Of a stretch of 64,000 nt of DNA, positions 21,177-31,994 are shown piece by piece. This stretch comes from Capronia americana (lineage: Eukaryota; Ascomycota; Eurotiomycetes; Chaetothyriales; Herpotrichiellaceae). The notes under the pieces are model-generated. The model was not told where the DNA came from and did no database searches. It was given only the letters and a program-made list of their open reading frames with translations. The stretch is from contig JADWQD010000003.1 of the NCBI GenBank assembly GCA_016110215.1, positions 1,054,001 to 1,118,000 on the forward strand, read 5' to 3'. Every line of letters begins with the position of its first letter. Position 1 is the first letter of the stretch. The translations under genes and the position numbers were made by a program.

Positions 21177-22256
21177 TCAATTTTTTTTTCCTGCGTTCTT
21201 TCTCGGGACTTTGTGCTTCCCTTGATGCTTCGGGTCCTGATTTTCAGCAGACTCCACTGCGACATCTTCCTTGAGGCCGATTTGTTGAATCCTAGCCTCG
21301 ACCTTCGGATGCTGAACGGTTTCGGGATTTCCCTTGTGATAGATGTCCGCGCCGAGCTCGATGATGTCGTTCACCCGCAATTCATATGGAAGCACTGATT
21401 TCTCTTTTGGCAATGAGAGACGGATTTTGTTGACGAAGGTGCCGTTTGTTGATCCGAGGTCCTTGACCCATACCGTTGCTCTACCTCCACACCAGATCTC
21501 TGCGTGTTCCCTCGACACTGTGTCATTTTCAAAAAATATCTCAGGATCCGGCGAGGGGGTCATCTCGTCGGGGTTTGGCTTGCGCCCAATGCGGCACTTA
21601 TGCGGCCAGGAAGGCACCAGAAGAGTTCTGGTGCCCTCGAAGGAAGAATAGAGAGGTACGAGCAAAAGCTTCAGCTTGCTGCCACTGAACTCAGTTTCAG
21701 CATCTGACACCGGCGGAATCGCATCATGAACCGGTGGTAAATCCTCCACTCTCTTCAATTGCTCCGTCTTCCTACGCTGCTCCTCCTGCTTCCAATTCCA
21801 CTCCTCCTCTTTCCGACGACGCTCGTTATTTTGATCTCGGCGAGCTGTTCGCAAATTTAACTCTTCGTCAAGGGCCCTCGCCATTTCGCCGAGGTTCTCT
21901 AGTTCTTGCTGCGATCCTGGAGTCAGAGTGTACTTGAACTTCGCCCAAGTACTGTTCTTCCCCTCCTCACGAACCATCTTCCTCCAATCTTCGAGCTTGC
22001 CTTTGAGTTTTGTCAGTTCACTCGCGGCATCGGCGTTTTTCTTCTGGCTCTTGGAGCGGGAATTAGTTCTTCGGTCGTGGATGTACCCGATCCCGTCCTT
22101 TTCCGTATCCACCCTGTACTCTAAGGTGGTCTCAGTTTTTTTGATCTCGACCTCTACGGCGTAGAAATAGCGCTCGAACGCCAGAAACTTTTTGACTCCG
22201 CTGATGCTAGAGTCAATAATGAGAGACCAGACGGCATTAGGAATAAGGCCGGCCAT
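21177..22256 (-). CDS. FHA-domain protein with unknown N-terminal region
   Basis: A single-exon 359-aa protein. The C-terminal half holds a forkhead-associated domain, a phosphothreonine-binding module, at about residues 225-330. Its landmarks are CRIGRK, NDTVSREHAEIW (SxxH), VKDLGSTNGTFVN and LRVNDIIELG. The N-terminal 140 residues are unrelated to known FHA kinases. They contain a hydrophobic start (NAVWSLIIDSSISGVKKFL) and charged helices (LKGKLEDWRKMVREE). A Glu/Arg-rich coiled-coil segment (NNERRRKEEEWNWKQEEQ) links the halves, and the tail is Lys-rich. The N-terminus is faintly reminiscent of helical N-domains of fungal STAND proteins, but that is only an impression. Function is probably phospho-dependent docking; the partner is unknown. 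Confidence 0.85.
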   Translation of the reverse strand: MAGLIPNAVWSLIIDSSISGVKKFLAFERYFYAVEVEIKKTETTLEYRVDTEKDGIGYIHDRRTNSRSKSQKKNADAASELTKLKGKLEDWRKMVREEGKNSTWAKFKYTLTPGSQQELENLGEMARALDEELNLRTARRDQNNERRRKEEEWNWKQEEQRRKTEQLKRVEDLPPVHDAIPPVSDAETEFSGSKLKLLLVPLYSSFEGTRTLLVPSWPHKCRIGRKPNPDEMTPSPDPEIFFENDTVSREHAEIWCGGRATVWVKDLGSTNGTFVNKIRLSLPKEKSVLPYELRVNDIIELGADIYHKGNPETVQHPKVEARIQQIGLKEDVAVESAENQDPKHQGKHKVPRKNAGKKN

Positions 22257-23786
22257 CGCTAGGGTTTGAATTATTTCACGGGGAGATAAAGCGCCGACGT
22301 CGCGTAAATAAAGACAATCAGCCTCTTGGTTGAAGCTACCAGCCTGAGGAGAAGCAGGCAGTGAGAAATAGTCTTAAGAAGTTTGACTCGAAAACTTGCG
22401 ATTCCTACCTCGTATATGCACCCGGATTATCAGAGTCTCGCCGGCTGCCCTCGGACTTTACCAAGAAAATACACCATTCCTGACTATTTCCCCTCAATGT
22501 TGGGCGCAAAGGATCACACACTTGAATCGCCATTGGTAGAATCATTCGTATGAGTAAGCTGAAATCAATGCCGATTGTCACACCACAAACTGAACGGCTA
22601 CAATTTGTAGCATTATAATTCGCCCCACGACCATTCGCTCTATGTCAACTTCTTCCATGGCAGTCTATTCCACGACCCTTGTAACAATATGATTTGGCAG
22701 TTCCATACATAGTAACCGAGTACATGTTACGTAGACGAGCGATTATGGGTATAAGGAGTCAAAGAGGGTTGATGGTGGCAGGGGCATCGGACAAGGGTCA
22801 CGGCTGGGGGGATGCGGGTGGATTTCACGGCCGAATGCACAACCGCATGGATCGTTGACAGAGTATGCCCTGTAGAATTACTCGTGGAAGCATCCCAGAA
22901 ATGGATTTGAAGGATGCAACAAAGCATCGTGCAGCAAAGTGGTGGACAGAAGTACATGTCGCAAGCCAAACGACGGACATGTAGTCTGGAGAACAGGGTC
23001 CCGTCACGGCTGGGCACTCCGGTAACCGCCAACCCCTGTGGGTGTGGGGACTGCAGGAATCTGTGGGTACTCGTACTAGGCTGGACCTTCACGAAAAGTC
23101 CTCGGTCCCTGAAGCGAGGCACACACGCTTCTACGAGTACTACCTTTGTAGGTGAATCCTGGAGGGCACGAATCTAGTTTCCCCAACGCTCATCGGAAAT
23201 AGATAGGCTAGCCCATTGCTAGAGCCCTAATTTGGCCCGCGGTGTGTTCTCAGGGAGGGCTCAGTGATGTTCAGCTACTGTCTCAGTCAAAGCTCAGGTT
23301 AAAGCGGCTTTCGTTCACCCTTCAGGGCCAAGCAGTACCTTAGGTAGTATGTCACTCGGGGTTTTCGATTTCGAGTATGAAGCGTGGCACCTTTCGCACA
23401 ATACGGCTTACATAACCTGGCCGAAGCTCATTTGCTCGTGGTGCTCAGCATCACTTCCTATTGGCCAACTCCAAAAGAGCGCATGCCTCGGTTCCAGCAC
23501 CTAACGAACGACATCATCTCTCCACCGTTTGGTGGTCTGGTGCTTCAATATCACCTTTTCTAATCCGCGAGACACAATCAGTGACTGGCTCGTTCCCCTT
23601 CGACCACACCACTACACCGAGTCTACGGACTAGGTACACAGTGCACGAATTTAAAAGGCGCCTTGAGGTCACCCACTCGCCATTTAAGGGTCGACGCCAT
23701 AATCACATACCACAACATGGAAGTGTGTTTCCCACCCTCTCCTTCACCAGCCCACCCCCTTCACCAGCATCTGTACCCTACCACAT
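22257..23786. other. Intergenic region
   Basis: No gene recognised in about 1.5 kb. The last 300 bases are pyrimidine-rich and are probably the promoter and 5' UTR of the DUF3984 gene. Confidence 0.4.
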
Positions 23787-25043
23787 ATGCCAGCTTCTAA
23801 CCACCCCATGTCTTCACAGTCGCCCGTCACACTCTCGCGCTCGTCCTCGTTCGCCCCCGGTTCGCACCGCCGCAGCCATCCAAACCTGCAGCATCTCTCC
23901 CTCGCGCCCTTGACGCCGAAATACCCGATCGACCCGGCCGACTACTCGCCGTATTTCGATCCGTCGACCTCCGAATTACACACCGCGGCTTCGATATCGC
24001 ATATCGCGTCGCTTCCCTCCCCGGGGGGCATTCTATCAAGGAGCGGCAGCGCGGCAAACTCGCGCGTCCAATCCAGAGCAAATTCCCGCACGCGGTTGAA
24101 CAGGAAGAAGAATAAATCCTTTGTGACCATCCAAGCACCGCTGCCACTGACCGAGGGAACCGGTGGGAATGGGGTCCCCGCTCCGTACGGCGCATTGACG
24201 AGTGAAGGACTGGGCCACAAGTCTATCTCCGAGAAACGACTCAATAATTTATCGTTGCACCACACGCACTCCGCCTCAAACTACCCGGGTCATTCGCTGC
24301 ACGTGTCCGACTCGTCATGGCTCATCCAAACAGGCCTCACACTCACGGAGGGATCGAGGGAATCAAAGGGTCAGAGCTGGATATCCAAGCGCGACAGTTC
24401 GACCTCTCTAGCTACGCCACTTGAAGAGCGCCCTTCTATGACCATGACGAGCATACGCTCCGGACGAAATACCCCGGGCAACTTAAGTCGGCGAGGCAGT
24501 TTCCAGGAAAAGCGCCGCAGTCGGAGATCGTTGGCGATGACGTCCGTTCCGTCTACGACGCCCATGCTGGAAATTGATGCCCCGCCTGATTGGGCGGACG
24601 AACATTCTCAAGCAGAGATTGCTGCACATTATCAAGAAGACTTTGGCGATGATTCGTCAGACGACGGAGATCCGTATGGTGTATTGGACTTTGAAGGCCA
24701 GTTTGACAGTGACGACGAGGATGAGCTGAGGAGGAGTATCAAGGGGTATAGACTTGGGGCGTGGATGGATGGGCTGGTGGATGTGTTTTTGAGGTTGGAG
24801 GATGACTTCCCAGGCAGTCAAATTGATGCGACTAAGGCCGCGAGGGAGAAAGGGGAAGGCAAAGATCGAAGTGATGGTCCTGCTGCTTCTGTTTCCCCTG
24901 CTGCAGCAAAGGATACGGATTCACAAGCTGGACCTAGTGTCAGGTTTGACGATTCCGTGGAACCGCCGCCTGAAAGACCGAAGAGTATGTGGGATGATGT
25001 CGCTTGGTTTGGGCGCATGGTAGCCAGAACCGTGCGGTCGTAG
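23787..25043 (+). CDS. DUF3984-like fungal protein
   Basis: A single-exon 418-aa protein of unknown function. It is Ser-rich and probably largely disordered. The N-terminal block HPNLQHLSLAPLTPKYPID matches the start I recall for the fungal DUF3984 family. Later blocks include SSWLIQTGLTLTEGSRE and a conserved acidic/Trp region PPDWADEHSQAEIAAHY followed by the GAWMDGLVDVFLRLE helix. Basic patches (RTRLNRKKNK, RRSRRS) could direct it to the nucleus. An in-frame Met eight codons in (23808) is an alternative start. Family assignment is by recall of the motif, so function remains open. Confidence 0.75.
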   Translation: MPASNHPMSSQSPVTLSRSSSFAPGSHRRSHPNLQHLSLAPLTPKYPIDPADYSPYFDPSTSELHTAASISHIASLPSPGGILSRSGSAANSRVQSRANSRTRLNRKKNKSFVTIQAPLPLTEGTGGNGVPAPYGALTSEGLGHKSISEKRLNNLSLHHTHSASNYPGHSLHVSDSSWLIQTGLTLTEGSRESKGQSWISKRDSSTSLATPLEERPSMTMTSIRSGRNTPGNLSRRGSFQEKRRSRRSLAMTSVPSTTPMLEIDAPPDWADEHSQAEIAAHYQEDFGDDSSDDGDPYGVLDFEGQFDSDDEDELRRSIKGYRLGAWMDGLVDVFLRLEDDFPGSQIDATKAAREKGEGKDRSDGPAASVSPAAAKDTDSQAGPSVRFDDSVEPPPERPKSMWDDVAWFGRMVARTVRS

Positions 25044-25269
25044 CTCTTTCTCTCAGTAGAAACTGAGCTCTCAACTTTTTACAAGCTTTCCCCGAAATGC
25101 CCAATTCATCCTCTCATCAGATGGCTCCCAGAAAAAAAAACAATGCTGCTCTGGTGAGACAACACCTCCCTGCCTGGGGGGATTTGTTCACCTCGTGGAA
25201 ACAAAGCCGAGTCCAACGCCATGCACACCTTGTTGGTCAACCGCTTTGAGCCGAGTGCATTGCTAGGCT

Positions 25270-26497
25270 TCAATCCAGCAGCTCCACGACTGCCACCTCA
25301 GGCCGAGGCTTCTTGGTCGACTGGGTTACAATGCTGATCTCCTCGTCATCCTGGGCGTCAGCCTCGCGCTTGATTCCTGCCAGTTGTCTCAGATTGGCCT
25401 CGGCCTTTTCTTCCTTGATTTTCACCTTCTCTGCCATTCGTTCTGCCTGCGGTCACTGTTAGTCGGGCATTTTGTAGAGATGTCAGGGCAATATGGTTAG
25501 GCACGCAAGTTTAGAAATTCACTTGCCTTTTGTCGACGGATTAGCTCTAGCATTTCCGCAGGAGTCAGTGTCTCTTCGTCTCTCTCTTCCAGCGGGACTG
25601 GTTCTGGAGTGCGAGGGATAACGCTGAGGATTTGCAGAGCACCTGCAGCGGTTAGTATCTGGGGAGGTGTAGCATAGAGGGACGTACCTTTGCTTCGATA
25701 GAAGAAGACGAATGTAGCCAACGGGGATTTATCGACAGCCTCAGAATTCACGATTTCCCGATATTTGGTTCGCTCCGCTTCCCTGAACCTGTCAAACACC
25801 AGTGAATAATTCAGTGGCCTCCAAAAGTAGGGCGAGGTACCGGGTTCCGACTTCCACTGCCCTCCCTTTCAAGGCGCATTCTGGGATGTCGCTGGTCATG
25901 GTAGGAGTAGTGCGGTCTTTCTGAGCTCTGGATTTGCTTTGCCTCCGCCAGACGTCCACCCGAATAGTGCCCTTGTTGCCATACTTTGCCTTCAACTCGG
26001 CCAGTGTGGCGTTCGGCCTGACATCAGCTGCGGCATGCCAGCGCGTTAGTAGCTTTCTGAGATCTCAGATATTACCCACAAGTCGAAAGTTGTGTCCAGC
26101 AAAAGCGGTGCAGCTTCATCTCGGAGCCACACCTGCTCAGATCACCTTCCTTAATCATTGAGAAGGTACCAGAATTTCGGTATTTCGCTTTTCGAGCTGT
26201 AGGTGAGAGGATTCTTTGTCCGTCGACTGATGTAATAAAGCTAATATGACTCGCACAGCCAAATTCTTGTTTCGCGCCCATTTTGTAATTGATCTCGAAG
26301 TTGGCGTCTGGAGTGGCCTCGACATATCTGAATATCCTCTCACTCCTTTTGGTAGGACCCTTTGCTTCAACAAGACCTTCGAGTTGAGCTTTCTTGTCCC
26401 CCTCATGGTCGACCTGGTCCTCTGCGGCAACATCGTACTCTCGAAGGACATTGCCTCCGCTGGTGATAGTAACCTCAAACTTGCCAATGATCACCAT
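25270..26497 (-). CDS. DUF7918-like paralogue A, 332 aa
   Basis: First of an array of six related loci. Five exons: 26497-26080, 26027-25841, 25788-25688, 25642-25527 and 25446-25270, giving 332 aa in one unbroken frame. Exon 1 encodes the conserved domain, starting MVIIGKFEVTITSGG with YVEATPDANFEINYK and SVDGQRIL. Exon 2 carries LAELKAKYGNKGTIRVDVW, exon 3 PLATFVFFYRSK and exon 4 ALQILSVIPRTPEPVPLEE and TPAEMLELIRRQK. Exon 5 is charged and ends VAVVELLD. The last intron has a GC donor (AAAG|GCAAGT). Molecular function is unknown. The charged tail with a SUMO-interacting-like end suggests a nuclear protein (inference). Confidence 0.82.
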
Positions 26498-27516
26498 TTT
26501 TGTTTGGACTGAATGCGAATGAAATAGGAGGAATGAGGCGAGATGAGTAGAGCAACAGGGAGGTGGAACTGGAGGGCAAAAGTAGCAACAAGTCTTGGGC
26601 TGAGTGCTAAGTGAGGCGGAGGTCAATGTCGAAGATGGAAAGTGAAGAGAAGGTGAGGTGAAAGGGAGAGAAGGGAACCCGCCACTAGGTCGTCCATTGC
26701 ACTTACCATCAAGCAAGTCTTAACGATACCCTGATGCTTGAATGCTAGGTCCTTCCTGCTACCCGGGAAATATTCCCTTGCGCTTCTTAGAGGAGCCCGA
26801 GACAGACCGCTCCTCCTCATTAGCCATCAGTGTACTCCCAACTTTAACGGTCTCTGGTTTGGGCCGGATCGCTTAGTAGGTGCCACGGTTATACTCAAAC
26901 CGTTCTCGTTGTATTTGACATCGCAGTTCCATCACGCGCCCCTCTGCCATAAGTGCAAGACCAGTAGGCTGGTTGGGAATTCAAGAAACAAAGTTTCAAG
27001 TTCCGGATTACCAGTCATGCTTCTCATATTCTCCAGCCCGATCATCCGTACCAACTCCATGGAACTCTGCGGCGCACGCGCGTCAGGATCTCAATCCCAA
27101 GAGATGGGAGAAGCATTGAACACGTTAGATATTTTGACACCTTTGAACATGATCCGGCTGTCTTTCCACCAGAGCGCTGTTAAGTCAAATCCCAGGTAGA
27201 GACTGGTTCCGCCAGCGCGCTTCATACGCCGATTACAGGCTTGCTATACGAAATGTACTTCAGAATTAGAGGACAAAGACATCTCAGGCACTGGTATGAT
27301 GAGGTCGATCAGATTGAGAAAATTGTAGATCATGTTGAGGGAAGATCGATTGGTTGCGCACCTCAGGGTAGGTGGTCGCTTGAAGACAGGTACCGGAGAC
27401 CTATTCGTGTAAGTAGAACTCAGTCCAGATACTGAGAACTCGAGTGGATCATATTCTCAAAAGCAGACTCGGTTCACATATTCAAGAATATAGGTTCTTG
27501 TATCACTCTTCCTTTC
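26498..27516. other. Spacer between array copies
   Basis: No supported gene. A plus-strand frame near 27241-27435 (YEMYFRIRGQRHLRHWYDE) looks protein-like but is short, and I cannot assign it. Confidence 0.35.
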
Positions 27517-27635
27517 GCAATCGACCATAGGATGTGGAAAACAGGGCTTCCCGTTCGCTCAGCCGTACTTAAGCCACATGCCGGTTCGTTAGTACCAAGG
27601 TGGGTGACCACTTGGGAATCCGGACTGTTGATTGT
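27517..27635 (+). rRNA. 5S ribosomal RNA, dispersed copy
   Basis: A 119-nt gene with the highly conserved fungal core CGACCATAGGATGTGGAAAA, CAGGGCTTCCCGTTCGCTCA, GCCGTACTTAAGCC and GGTGGGTGACCACTTGGGAA. The ends GCAATC and GATTGT pair to form helix I. A run of T follows directly (the Pol III terminator), and the internal A and C boxes are present. It is transcribed by RNA polymerase III. Single dispersed 5S genes outside the rDNA repeat are normal in many filamentous ascomycetes. It lies between array copies A and B, on the opposite strand to both. Confidence 0.95.
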
Positions 27636-27867
27636 TTTTTGTAGAAGTTTGCAACGATAGAATTAAAGCGGCGGTGAAGATTTTTTATATCCTTTTTTAA
27701 GCTAGCGTTGCGGAGACACGGACTATTGTGGAGAATGGAGTAGGTGTGGGGTGCTAAGACGCCTTGATTATCCTACCGAGTACGCTGCATCATATCCGTC
27801 CTCCAATCACTCCTCGACAATGTTTCGAGGCTGGAGAGCCTCCAACAAACTGATCTCAGCAGACATA

Positions 27868-29131
27868 TCACAGAGATGTAGTGTAATGTTGTCCGCAATT
27901 TGAGCAAGTTCCTGAAATCGCTTTCCTCTGCCGCGGGGTCTCCTCATCCGTCAAATCAATGATCTTTGTCTCCTTGCGAACCAGCTTTCGCGGCACCTGT
28001 ACGCCGGTCAGGTTGTCCTCCTCATCGTCGTCGGATGTTTTTCTTTTAATGGTCCCAAGTCGCGGCATGTCCGCTTCGCCTTTCTCCTTCTTGACCTTTG
28101 CTTTCATTGCTGCGAACTCTGCCTGCAAGACCAGGTCAACGAACACAAATTCGCAGCTGTTTCGGACATCGGATGGTAGCACATACTTGCTGCTGGAGAA
28201 ATAGCTCCAGCTTTTCCGCACGACTTAGTATAGTAGGGTCTGTCTCCTCCATTGGTTCACCCTCCACTGCTTCGGGCTCAGGGGTTCGGGGAAGGACACC
28301 AAGGATCTGCAAAGCATCTGTCGCACGTCAGCCGTAACTCACAAGTCCTCGGCTTCAACACAACATACTCTTACTTCTGTAAAAGAAGATGAAAATCGCA
28401 AGCGGTCCGTCATCAATGATCTCGCCGTGGTACACCTTGAGCGGTCTATGGTCAGGTCGTGGGTGCTGCAAGCTGGTCCTCTGCGTCAGGGTGTCGTCTA
28501 GAAAGCATCATAGTCGCTTACCCAACACCAAGATCAAGAGCTTGACCTTTGATAGCCTTCTCCGAAACAGGCCCTTCATTGAGTGAGACTGGCTCAAACT
28601 GCCGAATGACTTGCAGGCGCTTCTGCCGAGAGAATTCAACTCGGATGGAACCAATCTTGCCGTATCTTGCCTTGATATCATCGACCGTCGCACTCGGTGT
28701 CTCGTCCGCTACAATCGTCAGTAGAGAATATTTCTTAGCATGATCGACTTGCTCGATAGCAGCGCCGCCCAGGTGTATTGCTGTACTACCCAGTTGGAGC
28801 CACACCCACTTCGTGAACCCTCCCAAGAAACGCTCCAGTCACCGTGCAGCAGAGTCTCTGGCTCCACAGCAGGTGCCAGGACCCTTCGGCCGTCAACCCA
28901 GGTGCTAAGTGACAGGTAATCGGCTTTTCCAAACGTTTGACCTTCATTTATTGAGTAGTTGATCTCGAAGTTGGCACCCGGGACTGCTTCAATGTAGCAC
29001 TTGACGATCTTGGTGCAGGAAGGATGGTCGCCATCGTCACCCCCGGGGTGGTCGTCGATCGGTACAGGGAACTCCTGGAGAGTATTGCGGCGACTGCTAA
29101 TAGTAACCTCCACGTTGTCAATGACAGCCAT
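27868..29131 (-). CDS. DUF7918-like paralogue B
   Basis: Five exons. Exon 1 (29131-28753) starts MAVIDNVEVTISSRRNTLQE and carries KCYIEAVPGANFEINYS and TWVDGRRVLAP. Exon 2 (28708-28522, 187 nt, the same length as in copy A) reads ATVDDIKARYGKIGSIRVEF. Exon 3 ends DDGPLAIFIFFYRSK and exon 4 has ALQILGVLPRTPEPEAVE. Exon 5 is basic/acidic and contains ETKIIDLTDEETP, a strong SUMO-interacting-like motif, followed by a Cys-containing extension (CSNCGQH) not seen in the other copies. The first intron has a GC donor (TCGA|GCAAGT) at the position where copy C has GTAAGA. The acceptor of intron 2 is ambiguous (two in-frame AGs). Function is unknown. Confidence 0.8.
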
Positions 29132-29569
29132 ATTTGAGGTCAGATGGAGAAAAGGAAGAATTCTTTGCAGGTGAGGAAGTGACCGTTTAAAGAAAGACAG
29201 GTGAATGATTATTGAAGCTGCCGTTTAGTCTTGGCGACGAGGTTCCTGTCTGTCGTGTTTTAGAAGAGGGTGAGACAGCAGCAATAGGGTGCTCCTTCTG
29301 TAATAGAGCTCATGCTGACTCTTCTCCAAATTCAATATTCCTGCTGCCACATGCAAGTGCCTACAGCTAGACATCTTTGGGGTCCATGTACCCAACTGTG
29401 TAAGGGGCACGCAGCAGCAGGAAGAGGAACGAGAAACGTACCTCCTGTCTCCGAGCCACTTTACTCAGGTGCACGGACGCCCAGAAGGACCATAGTCGAT
29501 AGTCCTCGCATCCCAAGCCGCGGCCCTGCCGTGGAGTCATTTAGGCTTGACTGCCTTGGCGGTGCTCTT
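29132..29569. other. Spacer between array copies B and the decayed copy
   Basis: No gene recognised. It includes the promoter of copy B. Confidence 0.35.
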
Positions 29570-29900
29570 TCACTCGGTCTTGATGTGAAAAAAGTGATTG
29601 CGCTGGCAATGAACCCGAATCCTTCCAATTTTGCAGTGGCTAGCCTTGACCTCGATACATGTAGCAGTCGATGCGTCGTCCACCAAAATATGCCGTCCTG
29701 GAAAGAAAGTAGAGGGAAAGATGGCGATGAGGGTCACAGTAGGACGTTGGTGGCAGGAGAGGTTTTGTCGACAATCGGTTCGCAGGATCTATGTGCAGGG
29801 GAATAATCAGATACTGTGGAAGGTACTTCGAGGCGCAACTTACGCCCAGGATGACCGCCGGCCTCAAGTCTGAAGGTAGTTAAAATGACGAAGTCCTGGA
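29570..29900 (-). pseudogene. Heavily decayed DUF7918-like copy
   Basis: On the minus strand near 29685-29600 one frame reads ATCIEVKASHCKIGRIRV. It aligns without gaps to exon 2 of copy B (ATVDDIKARYGKIGSIRV). Further upstream on that strand, near 29770-29860, YLIIPLHIDPANRL has the spacing of the exon-1 segment YLSLSTWVDGRRVL. No continuous frame, splice acceptor or start codon remains. The position between copies B and C and the shared orientation support a dead tandem copy. The exon-1 match is weak; the exon-2 match is the main evidence. Confidence 0.55.
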
Positions 29901-30126
29901 AACTGCGACTGCCTCCACCTTGAAGCATGGTGTCATCTCTTCAGATTCATATGACATGTAGAGGTGTGAAAGACCTTTTGTGCCGTTCTACGCCATCAAG
30001 CCCCATACTGCAGCTTACCGATTCATCGTCCGATTTGATGTGGGCATGCGTCTGGCGTTTCAATACATCTCTGATTCATGTTCTGGGTGTCTCCCAGCTT
30101 CCAAGCTGACCTTGTGTGTGTTTGCC

Positions 30127-31309
30127 TCAGTCATTCGTCAAATCAATCGTCTCTATATCCTGCCGGGTCCTCTTGCTCTGTCGAGCAACGATGTTCAGGT
30201 CACCTTCCTCATCGGGTGCTTCACGCTTGATTGCTGCAAGTTGGGGTGGACTGTCCTCAACGTTTTCACTCTTGACCTTGGTATCCGCAGCCTCAGGTCG
30301 TGTCTGCGGATAGTGGTCAGCAAGGTACGAGGTAACCGCTGGACATGTGTGGAGCAGTAGGAATGGCAACGCATACCTGTTGTTGACGGAGCAAATCCAA
30401 AGCCTCCTCGTGGGTAAGAGTGGCGAGGTCTCGGTGTTCTAGTGGAACGGGGCTGGCAGATCGTGGCAGGACTCCGAGGACTTGCAGAGCTCCTGAGTAC
30501 ATTCAGCTCCCCATATTCCAAGATCCTGTTGCACATGCTATACCTACTCTTGCTTCTGTACTTGAAGAGGAACCTTGCGAGCGGACGGGGGTCAAGCTTC
30601 TCGCTGACAAGTGTGTTCAGGCTCCTGACGTCCCGTGGCTTTCCTCGTCTGTTTTAGTCAGTTTGCGTTTGGAATCAGTCGTGCAGACCTCACCGAATCG
30701 CCAAATCGATCGCCTCGCCTTTGAGTGCCTTCTCAGGGATCTTCGCGTCTACGGGTGGAAGAGCTCTAGGTCGCATCGGCCGGGATTCGGTGCCTTTTTT
30801 CCGCCAGACTTCGACTCTGATGGTGCCCAGTTCTCCATATTGTTGGGATAACTCGGCCAGCGTTTGAGTGGGGTCTTCGTCGGCTGCAGCAGTCAGATAA
30901 CGAAGACACGCTGAGGAAGAGTCTTACTGGTGACGAGTTCGCCCCAGGTGAATGGGAATCTGTGCCACTTTCCATCTACGAAGGCCCTGAATCCGGTACA
31001 AGTGACTCTACCCTTCGACCTCGCCAAATACTTAGCCTTGTACACATGCTCGCCTGCGACAAACTTGCCGTCAACGTAGATTCTGAAGGAGAGATAGTCG
31101 GCGTCCCCGAATACGAAGCCTTGAGTTACTGCGCACTTTATCTCAAACTCGGCATTAGAGACAGCTTCGAGATACTTCACGACTTGTTTGTTTGGCGGCG
31201 GCCGGTCGAGCGAGTCTCTATCGACTCGTTCGTCTTCTGGGACTTCGTGTTCCTGCAGGGTCACGTTGCCGGATTTGATCTCCACCGTAAGCTGGTCGAT
31301 TACGGCCAT
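30127..31309 (-). CDS. DUF7918-like paralogue C
   Basis: Five exons, the first two 31309-30928 and 30883-30694. Exon 1 starts MAVIDQLTVEIKSGNVTLQE and contains YLEAVSNAEFEIKCAV, FGDADYLSFRIYVDGKFV and FRAFVDGKWHRFPFTWGEL. Exon 2 reads TLAELSQQYGELGTIRVEVW and IPEKALKGEAIDLAI. Exon 3 has PLARFLFKYRSK and exon 4 ALQVLGVLPRSASPVPLEH with LTHEEALDLLRQQQ. Exon 5 (PQLAAIKREAPDEEGDLN...) ends DIETIDLTND. All introns here have GT donors (first GTAAGA, last GTATGC). It is the clearest gene model of the family apart from copy A. Biochemical role is unknown; the C-terminus again resembles a SUMO-interacting motif. Confidence 0.82.
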
Positions 31310-31994
31310 GATGGCGGCGCAGTGGAATGGCGGTAAGGACGTCGTGTGATAGTGAGCGTCGAAATGCAGCGATGAGTGGCGGAAAGCGGAGGCGTAATAA
31401 TTGTAGGCTGGTGGATGGTGCTGATCGGGAGAAAAAGAACAACGCAGACAAGAGAAATCGAGACAGTTGTCGTCACAAATCTTGATATGATTCTTTTCTA
31501 TGGAGTATTTCATGGATCATTTGGAAGGTTGAAGTTACCGAAGCTGTGCCTGGAGCGCCAATTTAGGGATGCCCTAGTACCCCAGAAACGGCAATCGCCC
31601 CGTAATCCTTGTTACCGTCTGTGACGACTAATAGTGCCACAGAATAAGGTAAGAGTCAGCTAACTGTGAGGAATAACGAAGCGCTTGTGTTTTGTCTTCG
31701 CATGCCGGTCCGCGCTTTTCACTGATGGCCCTGCATTGGCCGTCATGACTATAAAAGCTCTCCTACGGTAACACTCGACGCCGACGCGCTGCTGGCCGCC
31801 TCCAGTATCCAAGCCCAAAGGCCAGACAATAACACCTCTGACACCGACATTGAGGACCTTCCTAGCAGGCTGCTGGCGGATGATTTTACGTCGTCGTCGC
31901 CAGTTGTGGCTCTTCATCGACCTTAGTGGCCTCCAAGGGCACATGGTCGTACTTTGTCTTCATAACCGCAGGGTCTAATCCTTCGAGGAGCAAA
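31310..31994. other. Spacer, possibly 3' remains of pseudogene D
   Basis: No gene supported. On the minus strand near 31925 the string VDEEPQLA faintly recalls the start of the last exon of copy C (SPPQLAAIKRE), followed by stops. Confidence 0.3.

Noticed and set aside
26738..27435. Possible gene between array copy A and the 5S gene
   Set aside because: Two short plus-strand frames with some protein-like strings but no family, no shared frame and no clear splice sites.
30694..30883. Suspected frameshift in exon 2 of array copy C
   Set aside because: On recounting, the exon is 190 nt and reads through in frame (SQQYGELGTIRVEVW). The suspicion came from a counting slip.
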